Shown here in pieces: positions 27,111 to 39,200 of a stretch of 64,000 bases of DNA. A program made the translations under genes and the position numbers. The notes under the pieces are model-generated. The model saw only the letters and a list, made by a program, of their open reading frames with translations, made no database searches and was not told where the DNA came from. The DNA lies in assembly GCA_949318235.1 (NCBI GenBank), contig OX439131.1, positions 48,150,422 through 48,214,421 of the forward strand, in the 5' to 3' direction. Position 1 is the first letter of the stretch, and each line of letters begins with the position of its first letter. The stretch comes from Ecdyonurus torrentis (Eukaryota > Arthropoda > Insecta > Ephemeroptera > Heptageniidae).

Positions 27111-27421
27111 TGCACATCCTTGCGCTTTGTCGCCATGTTTGTGGTGCCTATTAATGCATTGCAAAACATAGGGCAAACTTTATTTTTCGCATAACCGTTT
27201 TTTTCGACTGTATGTGTTTTTCATTTTTCTGATATATATTCTTTTAGCTTTTAGTAGGAACTATAAAAATAAGGCTCATGCTCATATTGAGATTTGAGGA
27301 TTATTTTGCTAATAAAATTATAAAAATGACGTTTTTCCTATGCTCTGTCGGGGCCTAGCTGTGTATTCCTGACCAACAAACTTGGCTCTTAAATATGAGT
27401 GAAACCGGTCTATAGCATATA
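27111..27421. other. Spacer with M300-like sequence
   Basis: 'caaaacatagggcaaact' and similar phrases resemble parts of the M300 element, so this may be a degenerate relative. No gene. Confidence 0.4.
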
Positions 27422-27724
27422 GGGTCTATGCATTTATGTTAAAGTCGACGCCATGTTGGATAACTCAATATTATGGGCTGGCATAGGAAAAATAAACCTT
27501 ATGCCAGTTAAAAAACCCCATGCAATATTTTTGAGAGCATTGATGCTGTTAATATGTTGAATTAGTATCTCAAGTGCGTGAGAAAAATAACACACAAAAA
27601 AAAAACTAACCGATTTCCCAAAGAAAATTGGCTTAAATGAAGTTTGTCCTATGCTAAGCAATGTTATGCACTACTCCAGTATGGCCTCCAAGTGCAATTC
27701 ATATGACGTCATCCGTTTACACCC
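27422..27724 (-). mobile_element. M300 TATA-flanked MITE, copy 2
   Basis: Reverse orientation, 303 bp, with TATA at 27418-27421 and 27725-27728. Contains ATATGACGTCATCCG near its right edge. The frame across it is accidental. Confidence 0.78.
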
Positions 27725-27728
27725 TATA

Positions 27729-28222
27729 GCACACTTTTAGTAACTTTATTATATCGAGACTAGAAATCAAGCGAAATAGTAATAATAATACAAATCAATA
27801 TCAGACCATAAACAAAAAGCTCACATACTTTTTTCTAATTTAATTAATAAATGTTTTAACGTATAAAATTACTAAATAAATAAAAATAATACATTTTTTA
27901 TTATTAAAATTAAAAAAAAAATGTGATACAATCCGAGAGATTTGGTATTTATTTTAGATGCAATATGTAGTTTTGCAATTATATATTTTATTATTTTTTT
28001 AAATTCGTATCTGACAATCAAGAATTTAAATTTTTAATAACAAATAATATTTATATTTTTTAAATTTGGATCTAAAAATGAAGCATTAAGAAAACATCAA
28101 AGTAATTTTGAAAATTAACAATTTTTTATAATAAGATCATGAGATATATGTGTGATCATTATTTATAAATGATTTTGATCTTCAAATACCAATCACACAA
28201 TAATCACAATAATATGGATGTA
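27729..28222. other. AT-rich spacer
   Basis: No gene seen. 'gattttgatcttcaaatac' at about 28170 is a family A upstream-block relative. Confidence 0.4.
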
Positions 28223-28682
28223 GTGAAGAAGGTGAATTTTTTTAACCCCCACTTTTTATGTAATTTTTGAAAAGAGCGTTAAAAATTTTTGAGGTGCTGT
28301 TTTTTCTTAGAACGATTATAGCATATGGGAAGTATTTTTAATTAATTTTTAAAAATTGACCTAAAAAGCTCTGTGACATCATCAATTGGGCATTTATTTC
28401 GGAAAGTATTGACCGTAGAAGGTTCAGTAGCCAGTTTTTTTTTTAAATCCTAAGGACGAGTGGATTTCATTAAACTGGTTACTGAACCTCGAACGATTAG
28501 TATTTGTCGAGAAAAAAGTGTACAGATGACGTCACAGGCTTTCTAGGCCGATTTTCAAAAAATAATTAAAAATACTTCGCATGCTCCAATCGTCCTAAGA
28601 ACAAATATCGCCTCAAAATTTTTTAAAGCTCTTTCCAAAAATATAATAAACTCAACAAAAAAAATCAATTCACCTTCCTCAC
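28223..28682. mobile_element. Long foldback MITE (460 bp), copy 1
   Basis: Arms of about 215 bp are reverse complements around a short centre near 28440-28460 ('ggttcagtagccagttt' / 'aaactggttactgaacc'). The ends are GTGAAGAAGGTGAATT and AATTCACCTTCCTCAC. The second copy at 44501-44954 is highly similar along its length. Non-coding. Confidence 0.85.
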
Positions 28683-28724
28683 TGTTAACAAAGTAAAATT
28701 AAAATTTATACATAAAAATTATTT

Positions 28725-28825
28725 AACCAACACAAAGTGGAAGATGCATAATTTTTATTGATATCTATATGCTCAAACATAATAATAACAGATAAAAATA
28801 AACACAGAAAAAAAATATTTCAGTA
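28725..28825 (+). repeat. Family A terminal block, copy 10 (left part)
   Basis: 'gatgcataatttttattg' and 'aaaaatatttcag' match the terminal block. The copy is split by a TA-MITE, a hAT and a SINE, continuing at 29082-29163, 29849-29941 and 30345-30595. Confidence 0.65.
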
Positions 28826-29081
28826 TGGTCCAGACCCAGTTCTAGGCAGGTCTCATTTGCTGGCAGATGGGTTAATGAAAACTTAAAAAACAAAATTAAT
28901 ATCTCCTCAACCAATAAAGCTTGAAACTTTGGATACTCAGGGTATAGGATTGGACTCATAGGTGACATCAAAAATGCTCTCAACTTAATATTTCTCTATG
29001 TGAAAACAATTGGGACTTGTTCTTTTCCATTTAAATAGCCCGTAAAAAGCCATTAGCATGCCAACTACTGGGTCTCTACCA
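28826..29081. mobile_element. TA-flanked MITE (256 bp) with verified empty site
   Basis: The ends are TGGTCCAGACCCAGT and ACTGGGTCTCTACCA, with TA on both sides (28824-28825 and 29082-29083). The flanks join as cagTAatgtaccataaatatcc, matching 'cagtaatgcaccataaatatcc' at 19857-19878. Tc1/mariner-type target duplication; non-coding. Confidence 0.82.
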
Positions 29082-29163
29082 TAATGTACCATAAATATCC
29101 TAGATTATTATGCATAGTAATATTATTACACAAAAAATAAAACGAAATAGGTAGACTTATAAC

Positions 29164-29848
29164 TAGGGACCGGATTTTCAGTTTTGAAAATGTGCATTTT
29201 CAGTGCTGAATTCAGTCTAGTTATTTTGCATAATCAGTTTGCAAAAACAGCAAAATCAGTTCACTTTCAGTTCAATTATACAAAAACAGTGAAATTCAGT
29301 TTGATAATTTTTAACTTAAAAACAAAAATTTATCAACAGAGGAGGATAAAATTTATATTTTTTATGAAAAAAAAATCGGTTAAATTATTATCCAATACAC
29401 TATACCAGCGAGTATCAATGAGAGCTGTTCTTTGTCTTTTGAACTTCTTTTTAACAATTTTTTTAATGGTGTTCAGTTGAATTCAGATAGTTTTGAGCTA
29501 TGCTTTGAAAATAATTTTCTAAAAAAAAATAATAATAATAAAAATAAAAAATAAAACTTTTTCTTTCTTTCGTCCTTTTTTTTGTTTTGTTTTGTTTTGT
29601 TAAAACACGTTATTTTAAGTTTTTGTACGGTAAAAGTCTTTTCAGTTCCAAAAACTGAGAAAAACTGGGAAAAACTGACAAAAACTTAAAATAACTGACC
29701 CAGTTTACAAATTTCAAAAACAGTTTTTTTCAGTCCAAACTTTTTTGCATTTTTGGCAATAATACTTCATGATTCGTGGACATCTGAACTCAGATGTTAC
29801 CTAGCATGTATATTTCAAAAACTGAACAAACTGGAGATCCGGTCCCTA
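29164..29848. mobile_element. hAT element (685 bp), TAGGGACCGG family, exact TSD
   Basis: The ends are TAGGGACCGGATTTTCAG and (inward) TAGGGACCGGATCTCCAG. The flanking 8-mers CTTATAAC at 29156-29163 and 29849-29856 are identical. The interior is built of TCAGTTTT/AAAACTGA-like short repeats. It has no transposase; a 98-codon frame within is AT-rich and unconvincing. Confidence 0.9.
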
Positions 29849-29941
29849 CTTATAACCTAGAACATATATAGGTATTATTATATTACAATAATACCTAATG
29901 CAGGTGCAAATATGCTACAATAAAGGGTGTGACTCACGTAG

Positions 29942-30345
29942 ATTTTTTTTTTTTTTTTTTTTTTTTTTTGCTTGCCATATTGTGTTATCGTGCTATACAC
30001 CAATCCCAGTCCCAGTCAAGACATTGTCTTATCGACAGGTAAGGACTTTCCAATTAATGGAAAAGCACACACGGGCTGGCCACGGCCTAAGTACACAGCC
30101 CGGCATTCGCCATGACAGCCTAGAGAAACCGTGGAAACATCTAGGCAGGCTGGTCGGTGCAATCACATCAATCATGCACCTCCCGAATACTGTGCGTCGT
30201 CATGGAATGCATGTAAACATGCAACGTGTTGTGCTCTCACACTTCACGTACGCACCTAGCAGTGGCTCGAACCTATACTCGGTGAGGAGTACAGAGTTGC
30301 GAGTCAGCTGCCTTCACCACTCGGCCATACCAGCTCGGTATTAAG
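29942..30345 (-). mobile_element. tRNA-derived SINE, type with long variable-arm head
   Basis: On the minus strand it has an A box TGGCCGAGTGG (30317-30327) and a B box GGTTCGAGCC (30264-30273), about 64 bp apart overall, fitting a Leu/Ser-type tRNA head. A unique body follows, then poly(A) (the T28 run at 29942-29969). Its body shares ACAGTATTCGGGAGGTG and the 'tttcca(c/t)ggttt(c)..ggcgaatgccggg' stretch with the SINE at 42424-42821. A 148-codon plus-strand frame over it is not a gene. Confidence 0.82.
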
Positions 30346-30595
30346 TGGTATTGTAGTTTATAAATAATTGTTCCAAACTAAAGTGTACCTGCTTTGTAAA
30401 ATACAGTACTGTATAAAGGGCAGTATACTGTACCTGCCATAGGTAGTAATTTTGTATCAATGAAGCAGTTTAAAATGTAATTTTTATAGTTATTATTTAC
30501 AGTAGTATAAATAAAAGTATTTCAATAAATAAAAAAAGATTGTTCATCCAGGCAGCCGTGGTTCTTGGTGTGCACCCTCTTATGAAAGTTAATTA
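30346..30595 (+). repeat. Family A, copy 10 (end of core)
   Basis: After an AT-rich segment, CATCCAGGCAGCCGTGG at about 30545 marks the start of a core that is cut after about 55 bp by family D sequence. Confidence 0.65.
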
Positions 30596-30845
30596 AAACT
30601 CCTATATAAATATCCCAGCGTAGATGTGCTATGCGCTCTTCCTAAAATTTCAATTTTCACAACACCACAAACTTTACATTGAACATCAGTATACGTACAA
30701 TGCGATACAGTATTTTAAAACTTGTAATTTATACTAAAGATAAATCAAGACCATTTACATAGGTCAGGAAAAATTAAATATGCTCAGGCTTATAAGCAGC
30801 ATCAGAAGAAAGAGTTGACTTTAACGTAGGTAAAAACTTGAATAA
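30596..30845 (+). repeat. Family D repeat, copy 2
   Basis: Matches 18781-19014 nearly base for base, and again ends in a microsatellite. It joins a truncated family A core at 'gttaattaa|aactcctata'. Confidence 0.8.
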
Positions 30846-30857
30846 AATATATAGACT

Positions 30858-31341
<484 letters not shown>

Positions 31342-31429
31342 TAATTCTCTTTTTTGTTTGTTTGTTCGTTTCCTTTCTTTTTCTTTTTTTTTTTAAGAAA
31401 AAAGAAAAGTCTTGCCAATATTTCTTAAA

Positions 31430-31960
31430 TATTACTATATTATACACAACAATAAAAAAGTCAGTCCATCCAGTCAGCCGTGGTACTTATCTATTTTTGG
31501 TATGCACGCTCTAATTAAACTTAATTAAGACACGAAGCCGTAAGATATCACAACTGCACCCTGTATACCTGTCCTCCTCGCCAACTTGCACCGATCATCA
31601 CCGGGCCGCAATAGGGGCAGTTAAGTGCTCCTGTTTTACTCCTACCCAAATGATAACGTCTAAACCACAAAGCTGGTATCAATTTTGCCTGTACGGTTGC
31701 TGATAACCGTACATTGCTGATACCTGCTGGGTCCAGACACTCCGCTATAAGAACTTGCATCTGTGCAACTCCCAGACCACACACTGCACTGGTTAGGAGT
31801 ATTAACATCACTGCTGCATATAAGCTGCTCACTCAATACTCGTGACAATGATCTTTGCCTATACCGCGCCGCCCGATCAAAATCTCGTCTATTTATCGCA
31901 CGATGAGCTCCTCTTTCTCAGGTCTTGTCAAAGCGAGCTTTACTATTTGAACAAATTTCA
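31430..31960 (+). repeat. Family A, copy 11 (variant subfamily)
   Basis: Nearly collinear with 25780-26280, with all core motifs, running into family B. Minus-strand frames of 60-95 codons are accidental. Confidence 0.82.
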
Positions 31961-32652
31961 TAACTTTCTCCCCCCCCCCCCCCCCTTTCATTAATTTGTA
32001 CCTCTTGTTCTCTGGTTTAAAATTTTTCATAAATAAGTTTAAATGAAATAATATCAGGCTATTCCATCACAAAAGTTTATTTATTTATTTCCACAATAAT
32101 GAGTTTTAGTGATAAAAATTAACTAATAAAAAATGATGAATTTACCGAAATTATGTTCACTTTCACTTCAAATACAAAAAAAAAGAAAAAAAAAAAAAAA
32201 AAAAGGAAATAAATTTATTTCCAAAATTTCACTAATGTTTCAAAGCTAATTTTTTATGATCTATGAAAGAATTCAAAACCTTTATATTAAATTTATTTAT
32301 TTTTGTATAAATAAAATTGGGATGAATTTCTTTTGAAGTTATTTTCAGTAAAAAAAAAATCATGATCAATTTTTAATCAGTAAAGTAGTGGTAAAAAATA
32401 AACATTATTGTTTTAATAATAAATTTAAAGAACGGCTCATACTTTTATTATAATTATATTTTTATCTTGTAACATTAACACGAGAATGCTACTTGATTGA
32501 AGGTGAAGGTAGAAAGATTAACCCGCCAGTACATTATTATTGTTAGTTCCACCACTCTACTGCTTACAAGTTGTTCTAAAGATTTAATTATCATAATTAC
32601 ATTTGCAATTAAGAACGAATCTCAAGATATCGGAAAAGAATTAAAATAATAA
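31961..32652 (+). repeat. Family B repeat, Helitron-interrupted copy (left flank)
   Basis: Collinear with 26281-26973 up to ...ttaaaataataa; the next base of the empty site (T) begins again at 39809. Confidence 0.85.
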
Positions 32653-35600
32653 TCACCCCGACGTTAATTACTCAAGGAACGGAAAAAAAACCCGTAAGGA
32701 TAACCCGTAAGTGCGGAAAACGCTTGCGATTTTTTTTTTGCGAGCCAACGGCCCGAAACGACATACCGGCGGATCGGGCTCGCCGAGAGGCATCTTTTCG
32801 TAAATAACTCGCTGAGCGCTAGCTCCCGTAGTTTCGGAGAAAAACGCGAAAAACACGTTTTTTGGACCCTCGCGCCAAATGCTACTCCTCCCGGGGTTCG
32901 GGAGCCACAGACTCCAGATTTAGCCAGAAGGCAGATAAAATGTGGGGGCACAATGCTTCGTTGCAGTTTTTGGAATTTTTTTTTAGGGCCGGAGTTATAG
33001 CGCGTCAAACTTTTTTCGCGATTTCTGAAAAACGGAAACGGCGATTGCCGAAAAACCGCCGGGGGGAATCGACCCTCCTTTGGCCAAAAACTGCGCCCGG
33101 GGGTCCCCTACCGACGACATAGGCGGCGATCGGGGGTCTCAAAGGGCACCGCCAAGATGGCGGTTTTCCCGACTTTTCGACTTCGGAGCCCTCTGGCGGC
33201 CGCGGTATGCGACATGGGACCAAAGTAACGACACATCGCCATAGTAACTCGACCCCGTTCTATCGATTGGCGCAACAATCGAAGTCGAAATCGAAGTCAA
33301 ACAAGGAGAAAAAGCAACCGGAAACAGATTTTTTTATGGGACCGGAAGTCACCAGGAAACCCACTAGACGTGGTTTTGCAAGCCCTACAAAACGTATATC
33401 TCGAAATTTTAATGCGGCGGTAATTTTTACCGTCATCGACGAAAAACCGACGGAATGCGGCGCTTATGCATTGTTTAGATAGGGAAACTTGGACGCGCTT
33501 GCGATTTTTTTCTATGGGTCCGATCTCTTAGATATTTTGGCTACCCCCCCATAACCGACTACGGCGCACAACTTTGCAACGGTGACCTAAGCCGTGGGTC
33601 CCATAGAAACAAGATGGCGGCAATGCGCACGTTTTTTTCGCACTTCCGGTGCTCTGAGCGCGAAAATAAAAAGTGAGACTTTACCTGCATATTTTTGCGA
33701 GAGGAAGACGATGGCGCAGTCAGATTTTCAAAATTCCGAAAATTGGCGCTTACGTTTTTTTTTAAAAAAAATTTCGCGTTTTTTGGGGTTCGAACGCCCG
33801 TAGCAATTCAGGGGTCCGTCGGAGAGCTCTGAAAAAAAAATTTGAGGGTGTTCCGACGAGCCGCGAAACAAGACGGCGCCAACAGTTTTTTTCGGGGTCT
33901 ATAACTTCGGCGCTTTTTGAAAATTTTTGCGCCCGAAAATCGCGCCACGAAAAATTTTATTGAGACCAAAAAGACGCGCCTGGACGAATCCGACAATCAA
34001 ACTGGCTTTCGTTTTTTCAAATTTCCCATAGCAGGCGCGCTACACGCCAAAAACAAAAAAAAAATCGGAAAACGCTTTGGCGGCGCCGTTTTTGGCCAAA
34101 ACGGCCCAAATTTTTTCTCATGCGAGCCAAAATCGCGCGAGGATTCCGAATATCACCGTTTTTTTGCGCTAGCGCCAAAACTGCGCCCGTGAGGATAGTA
34201 TGAAAATAAAAGGGGTTGATTGACTCGAAAAGCACCATTTTGACTTTTTCGGAACGCCGTAGTAATTCAACGGTGCGTCGGAGGTGAAATCTGACGACAA
34301 TCTTAGGTCTTTATTTTTAATGCTCTACAAAATCGCATCAGCACTTTTTTTTGTGATTTCAAAAAATAAGCGTTTTCGGGACGCCGTTTTTTAAAATATC
34401 GGCGCTACGAAAAAATGTTTCAAACAAAAAAGACGCGCAATTAAATTTGCCACACTTTTATTGTCTACATGTTTCCTTAATTTTCCCATAGGTGGCGCGC
34501 AAAACGCGAAAATCCAACAAAAAATTTTCAAAGCGGCGCCTAAATTCGGCTATGGTGATTTTTTGCATTCCGACTGCTGGAATAGTGTTCCACACGTGTT
34601 TTAACATATTTCTGCCAGCGGCAACAATTTTTTTCATTTTAACCCAAAACCACCCATTCTGCCTATGGTTCGACATTGCAACATAGCATTTCGACATATT
34701 TCGGCAACTTAAAATGCTAGGACGATCAAATTTTTATACAAGGTAGTGCTAGGGGTCAGGTGACTACCCGCATCAGAAAAATTCGAAATTTTAAATTTCT
34801 ACTATTTTTTAACGCGCTTCGTAAAATTTCGGCGCTTTCGGCAATAAGTCGGCAGAAAATCGATATATAGTAACTCTGATTGTTGGAGAAAGACGACGAC
34901 ACGAATAACTAACTACGTTTAAAGTTTCATGCGAATCGCAAATTTCAAACTGGAGTTATTAGCTAAACATCGATCTTTATTACTGAAATGGCCAAATTAC
35001 AAAGGGGTTACCCTTGCTTTTTTTTCATGAAACAACTTTTTTTCACAAAGTTATGATTTTAATGTCTATTATAACTAAATCGACCCCGCTGATTACGAAA
35101 ATCGAAACGCCAATTTCCGGAACCTATTACCGGACGACTTAGGACCCTAAAACCAGCTTTTTTCATACTTTTCCCATGAAAAACCGGATGTTAACGCTAT
35201 TTAGGGGTGGGTTGGGGTGACTTTGGGTAAATGTATATTTACTACGATACTTGGGTTACTTTCTATTAAAGTTTCACAAACATCGCACTGCTACTTTATT
35301 TTTGGCGACTTTTTTTTAATTGGCATATGTATAGTATATGGGTATACTTAAGTGGTGTAATGCAAACCATAATTTTTCTTTCATAGCCTGGGGGAATGTA
35401 ATGTACATTTAACATACAAGGGGCACCCAGGGACTCACCATAAAGATATGGGACATGTATTGCGGGTTGCCTATTTTTTACGATTTTTTTAACATTCCAT
35501 TTTGACTATACATGGAACTATATTGATTGCGACAAACGTATGTTTCACTGATATTAATTACAAAAACCACCCACAAGGAAACATAACGTGTTTAAAACAA

Positions 35601-36270
35601 TGTGTTGGACCCCTACTGTTTGTACTCAAACACATGAACGTGTACAGCGGGTTGCCTATTTTTGGCGACTATGGCAACATTAACAACAATACTTCAATAT
35701 ATAAAAACATTTCACAGCAATGCGGGCTGCATACCTCACAGGATGATGCAATGCAGGCTGCATAACCCACAGGGGGCAAAACAGACTACGGACTTGCAAA
35801 ATTCAATGTTTAACGACATAGGAAAAGTGAGGGCGGGGGTTCAACAAGTCAAAATAGGTGAACAAAATGGCCACCCACACGACCTGCGCAGAACACAAAA
35901 AGTCGTACCGACCCGCGATTGCAGAAAAACCAAGACCGACTGCCATGCGCACTCTGCGGATTCAAAGGACACTTGACTTTGTGCTTCCGGCAGGCCGACT
36001 TCCGGTCCTGCGCAGATCCAAACAAACGACGTTAGGGCTGCGCACGCCAGGTTTTTCGACCAAGGGGGAAGGTCTCACCCAACCCACATGCGCACTCACC
36101 TCGGACGACTTCCGGACCTGCGCAGAAGCCCCCAAACCTGCAATTAAAGCCTGCCGCATGCGCAAAATCGACGATAGAGTGCCATTGTGCCACCAACCTT
36201 TGGGGCCCCCACCCACTAGACGCGGGCGGCGGAGTTGCCACCAAGATGGCCGCCCGCGAGAGTGTTCTAG
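32653..36270 (+). mobile_element. Non-autonomous Helitron, copy A (3618 bp)
   Basis: 5' TC (32653-32654) follows host A. 3' CTAG (36267-36270) is preceded, 8 nt upstream, by a perfect 10-bp GC stem, CGCGGGCGGC (36221-36230) / GCCGCCCGCG (36249-36258). Insertion between A and T without target duplication is shown by the paralogous empty site at 26973|26974. CpG-rich, unlike its AT-rich surroundings. No Rep or helicase motifs were found in any frame. A 91-codon frame (33207-33482) has a counterpart at the same offset in copy B. A module of about 455 bp is duplicated inside (about 33795-34250 and 34250-34700). Confidence 0.88.
33207..33482 (+). CDS. Unrecognised 91-codon frame shared by both Helitron units
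   Basis: Begins ATG and ends TAG. A frame of exactly the same length lies at the same offset (554 bp from the unit start) at 36825-37100. About 70% of residues are shared, including NSTPFYRL, SKSKSN, EKKQPE and CGAYALFR. It is basic and Ser/Lys-rich, with no known domain. Substitutions between the copies often change residues, so conservation may just reflect recent duplication. Probably not a working gene. Confidence 0.2.
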   Translation: MRHGTKVTTHRHSNSTPFYRLAQQSKSKSKSNKEKKQPETDFFMGPEVTRKPTRRGFASPTKRISRNFNAAVIFTVIDEKPTECGAYALFR

Positions 36271-39200
36271 TCCTCCTACTATTAATTACTCAAGAGACCG
36301 CGAAAAAACCCATAAGAATAACATTGGAAAAGCGTTCGCTCTTGCGATTTTTTTTTTGCGAGCGAATCGCCCAAACCGACATACCGGGAGATCGGGCTCA
36401 CCGAGGGGCGTCTTTTCGCTAACCGCGTGCCAAGCGCTCCGACGCGAACTTTCGGCGCAAAACGCGAAAAACACGTTTTTTGGACCCTCACGCCAAACTA
36501 TATTTCGCCCGGGGTTTCGGAGCCACGGGGACCAAACTCGGCCATCGGGCAGTCGACATGTCGGGACGCAACGCCAAGTTGCATTTTTTTCGATTTCGTC
36601 TCCGTTCCGGAGATACGGCGCGCCAAACTTTTTTCGCGATTCTGGAAAAACGGAAACGGCGATTGCCGAAAAACCGCCGCGGGGAATCGACCCTCCTTTA
36701 GCCAAAAACTGCGCCCGGGGGACCCCTACCGACGACATAGGCGGCGATCGGGGGTCTCGAAGGGCACCGCCAAGATGGCGGTTTTCCCGGTTTTTCGACT
36801 TCGGAGCCCTCTGGCGGCGGTTGTATGCGTGCCAGAGCGAAAACGAGGACACATCGCAATAGTAACTCGACCCCGTTCTATCGATTGCACCAACAATTGA
36901 AGTCGAAATCGAAGTCGAACCCGGAGAAAAAGCAACCGGAACCAGATTTTCTTATAGGACCGGAAGTCACCTGGCAACCCACAAGACGTGGTTTTGCAAG
37001 CCCTACAAAACGTTTATCTCGAAATTTTGATGAGACGGTAAAATCGGCCGTTATAAACGAAAAACGGACAAAATGCGGCGCTTACGCATTGTTTAGATAG
37101 GGAAACTTCGACGCGCTCGCGATTTTTTTCTACGGGTCCGATGTCTTAGATATTTTGGCTACCCCCCCATAACCGACCACGGCGCACAACTTTGCAACGG
37201 TGACCTAAGCGCTGGATCCCATAGAAACAAGATGGCGGCAATGCGCACGTTTTTTTCGCACTTCCGGTGCTCGCAGCGCGAAAATAAAAAATGAGACTTT
37301 ACCTGCATATTTTGACGAGAGGAAGACGATGGCGCAATCAGATTTACAAAATTCCGAAAATTGGCGCTTTCGTTTTTTTTTTATAAAAAAATCGCGTTTT
37401 TTTGTGTTCAAACGCCCGTAGCAATTCAGGGGTGCGTCGGAGAGCTCTGAAAAAAAAATTTGAGGGAGTTCCGACGAGCCGCGGAACAAGATGGCGCCAA
37501 CCGTTTGTTTCGCGGTTCATAACTTCGGCGCTTTTTGAAATTTTTTGCGCCCGAAAATGGCGCCACGAAAAATTTTATGGAAACCAAAAAGACGCGCCTC
37601 GACGAATCCGACAATCAAACTGCCCTTCGTTTTTTCGAATTTCCCATAGCAAGCGCGCTAGACGCCAAAAACAAAAAAAATTTCGGAAAACGCTCTGACA
37701 GCGCCGTTTTCGGCCGAAACGGCCCGAAATTTTTCTCATGCGAGGTAAAATCGCGCGAGGATTCCGAATATCACCGTTTTTTTGCGCTAGCGTGAAAACT
37801 GCGCCCGTGAGGATAGTATGAAAATAAAAGGGGGTGATTGACTCAAAAAGCACCATTTTGACACCTTCGGAACGCCGTAGTAATTCAACGGTGCGTCGGA
37901 GGTGAAATCTGAGGAAATTCTTATGTCTTTATTTTTTGTGCTCTACAAAATTGCTTCAACACTTTTTTTTGTGACTTCAGAAAATAAGCGTTTTCGGGAT
38001 GCCGTTTTTTTTAATATCGGCGCTACAAAAAAATGCTTCCAACAAAAAAGACGCGCAATTAAATTTGCAACACTTTTAATGTCAATATAATTTTCGATAT
38101 TTCCCATAGGCGGCGCGCAAAACGCGAAAAACCAACCAAAAATTTTCAAAGCGGCGCCAAAATTCGGCTATTGTGATTTTTTGCAATCTGACTGCTGGAA
38201 TCGTGTTTGACACGTGTTTTGAGCTATTTCTGCCATCGGCGACAATTTTTTTGGTTTCAACCCAAAACCAGCGATTCTGCCTATGGTTCGACATTGAAAC
38301 ATAGGATTTCGGCAAGTTACAATGCTAGGACGACGAAATTTTTATACAAGGTAGTGCTAGGGGCCATTTGACTTCCCGCACCAGAAAAATTCAAAATTTT
38401 AAATATCTACTATTTTTTAACGCGCTACGTAAAATTTCGACGCTTTCGGCAATATGTCGGCGCTAAATCGACATAGCATCGATCTGATTGTTGGAGATGG
38501 GCGACGACATGAATATTAAAATATGTTTCAGGTTTCATGAACATCGCATTTTTTAAACTCGAGTTATTAAGGAAACATCGATCTTTATTACGACAAGGGC
38601 CAAATTACAAAGGGGTTACCCTTGCTTTTTTTCATGAAACAACTTTTTTTCACAAAGTTGTGATCTTAATGTCTATTATGACTAAATCGACCACGCTGAT
38701 CACGAAAATGGAAACGCCAATTTCCGGGACCTATTACCGGACGAGTTAGGACCCTAAAACCAGCTTTTTCTGTACTTTTTGGATGAAAAACCGGATGTTA
38801 ATGCTATTTGGAGATGGGTTGGGGTGAATTTGGCCATATACATATTTCCAGCCATACTTGGGTTACTTTCTATTAAAGTTTCAAAAACATCGCACTGCAA
38901 TTTTTTTTTTTGCGATTTTTTTTTAATTGGCATATGTATAGTATATGGGTATACTTAAGTGGTGTAATGCAAACCATAATTTTTCTTTCATAGCCTGTGG
39001 GAATGTAATGGTCATTTAATGGTCATTATGTTTTGCGGGTTGCCTATTTTTTACGATTTTATATATATTGCATTTTGACTATACATGGAACTACATGGAG
39101 TGCGACAAACTTATGTTTTACTAATATTAATTACAAAAACGACCCACAATGCAATATAACGTGCTTAATACATTGTGTCGGGCTCCTACTGTTTGCAATC

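Noticed and set aside
29898..30344. 148-codon plus-strand frame
   Set aside because: It reads antisense through a SINE, including its poly(A) and tRNA head.
35858..36862. 334-codon frame, the longest non-microsatellite frame
   Set aside because: It crosses the CTAG|TC junction between the two Helitron units and has no domain. CpG-rich sequence simply has few stops, and overlapping frames on the other strand are equally open.
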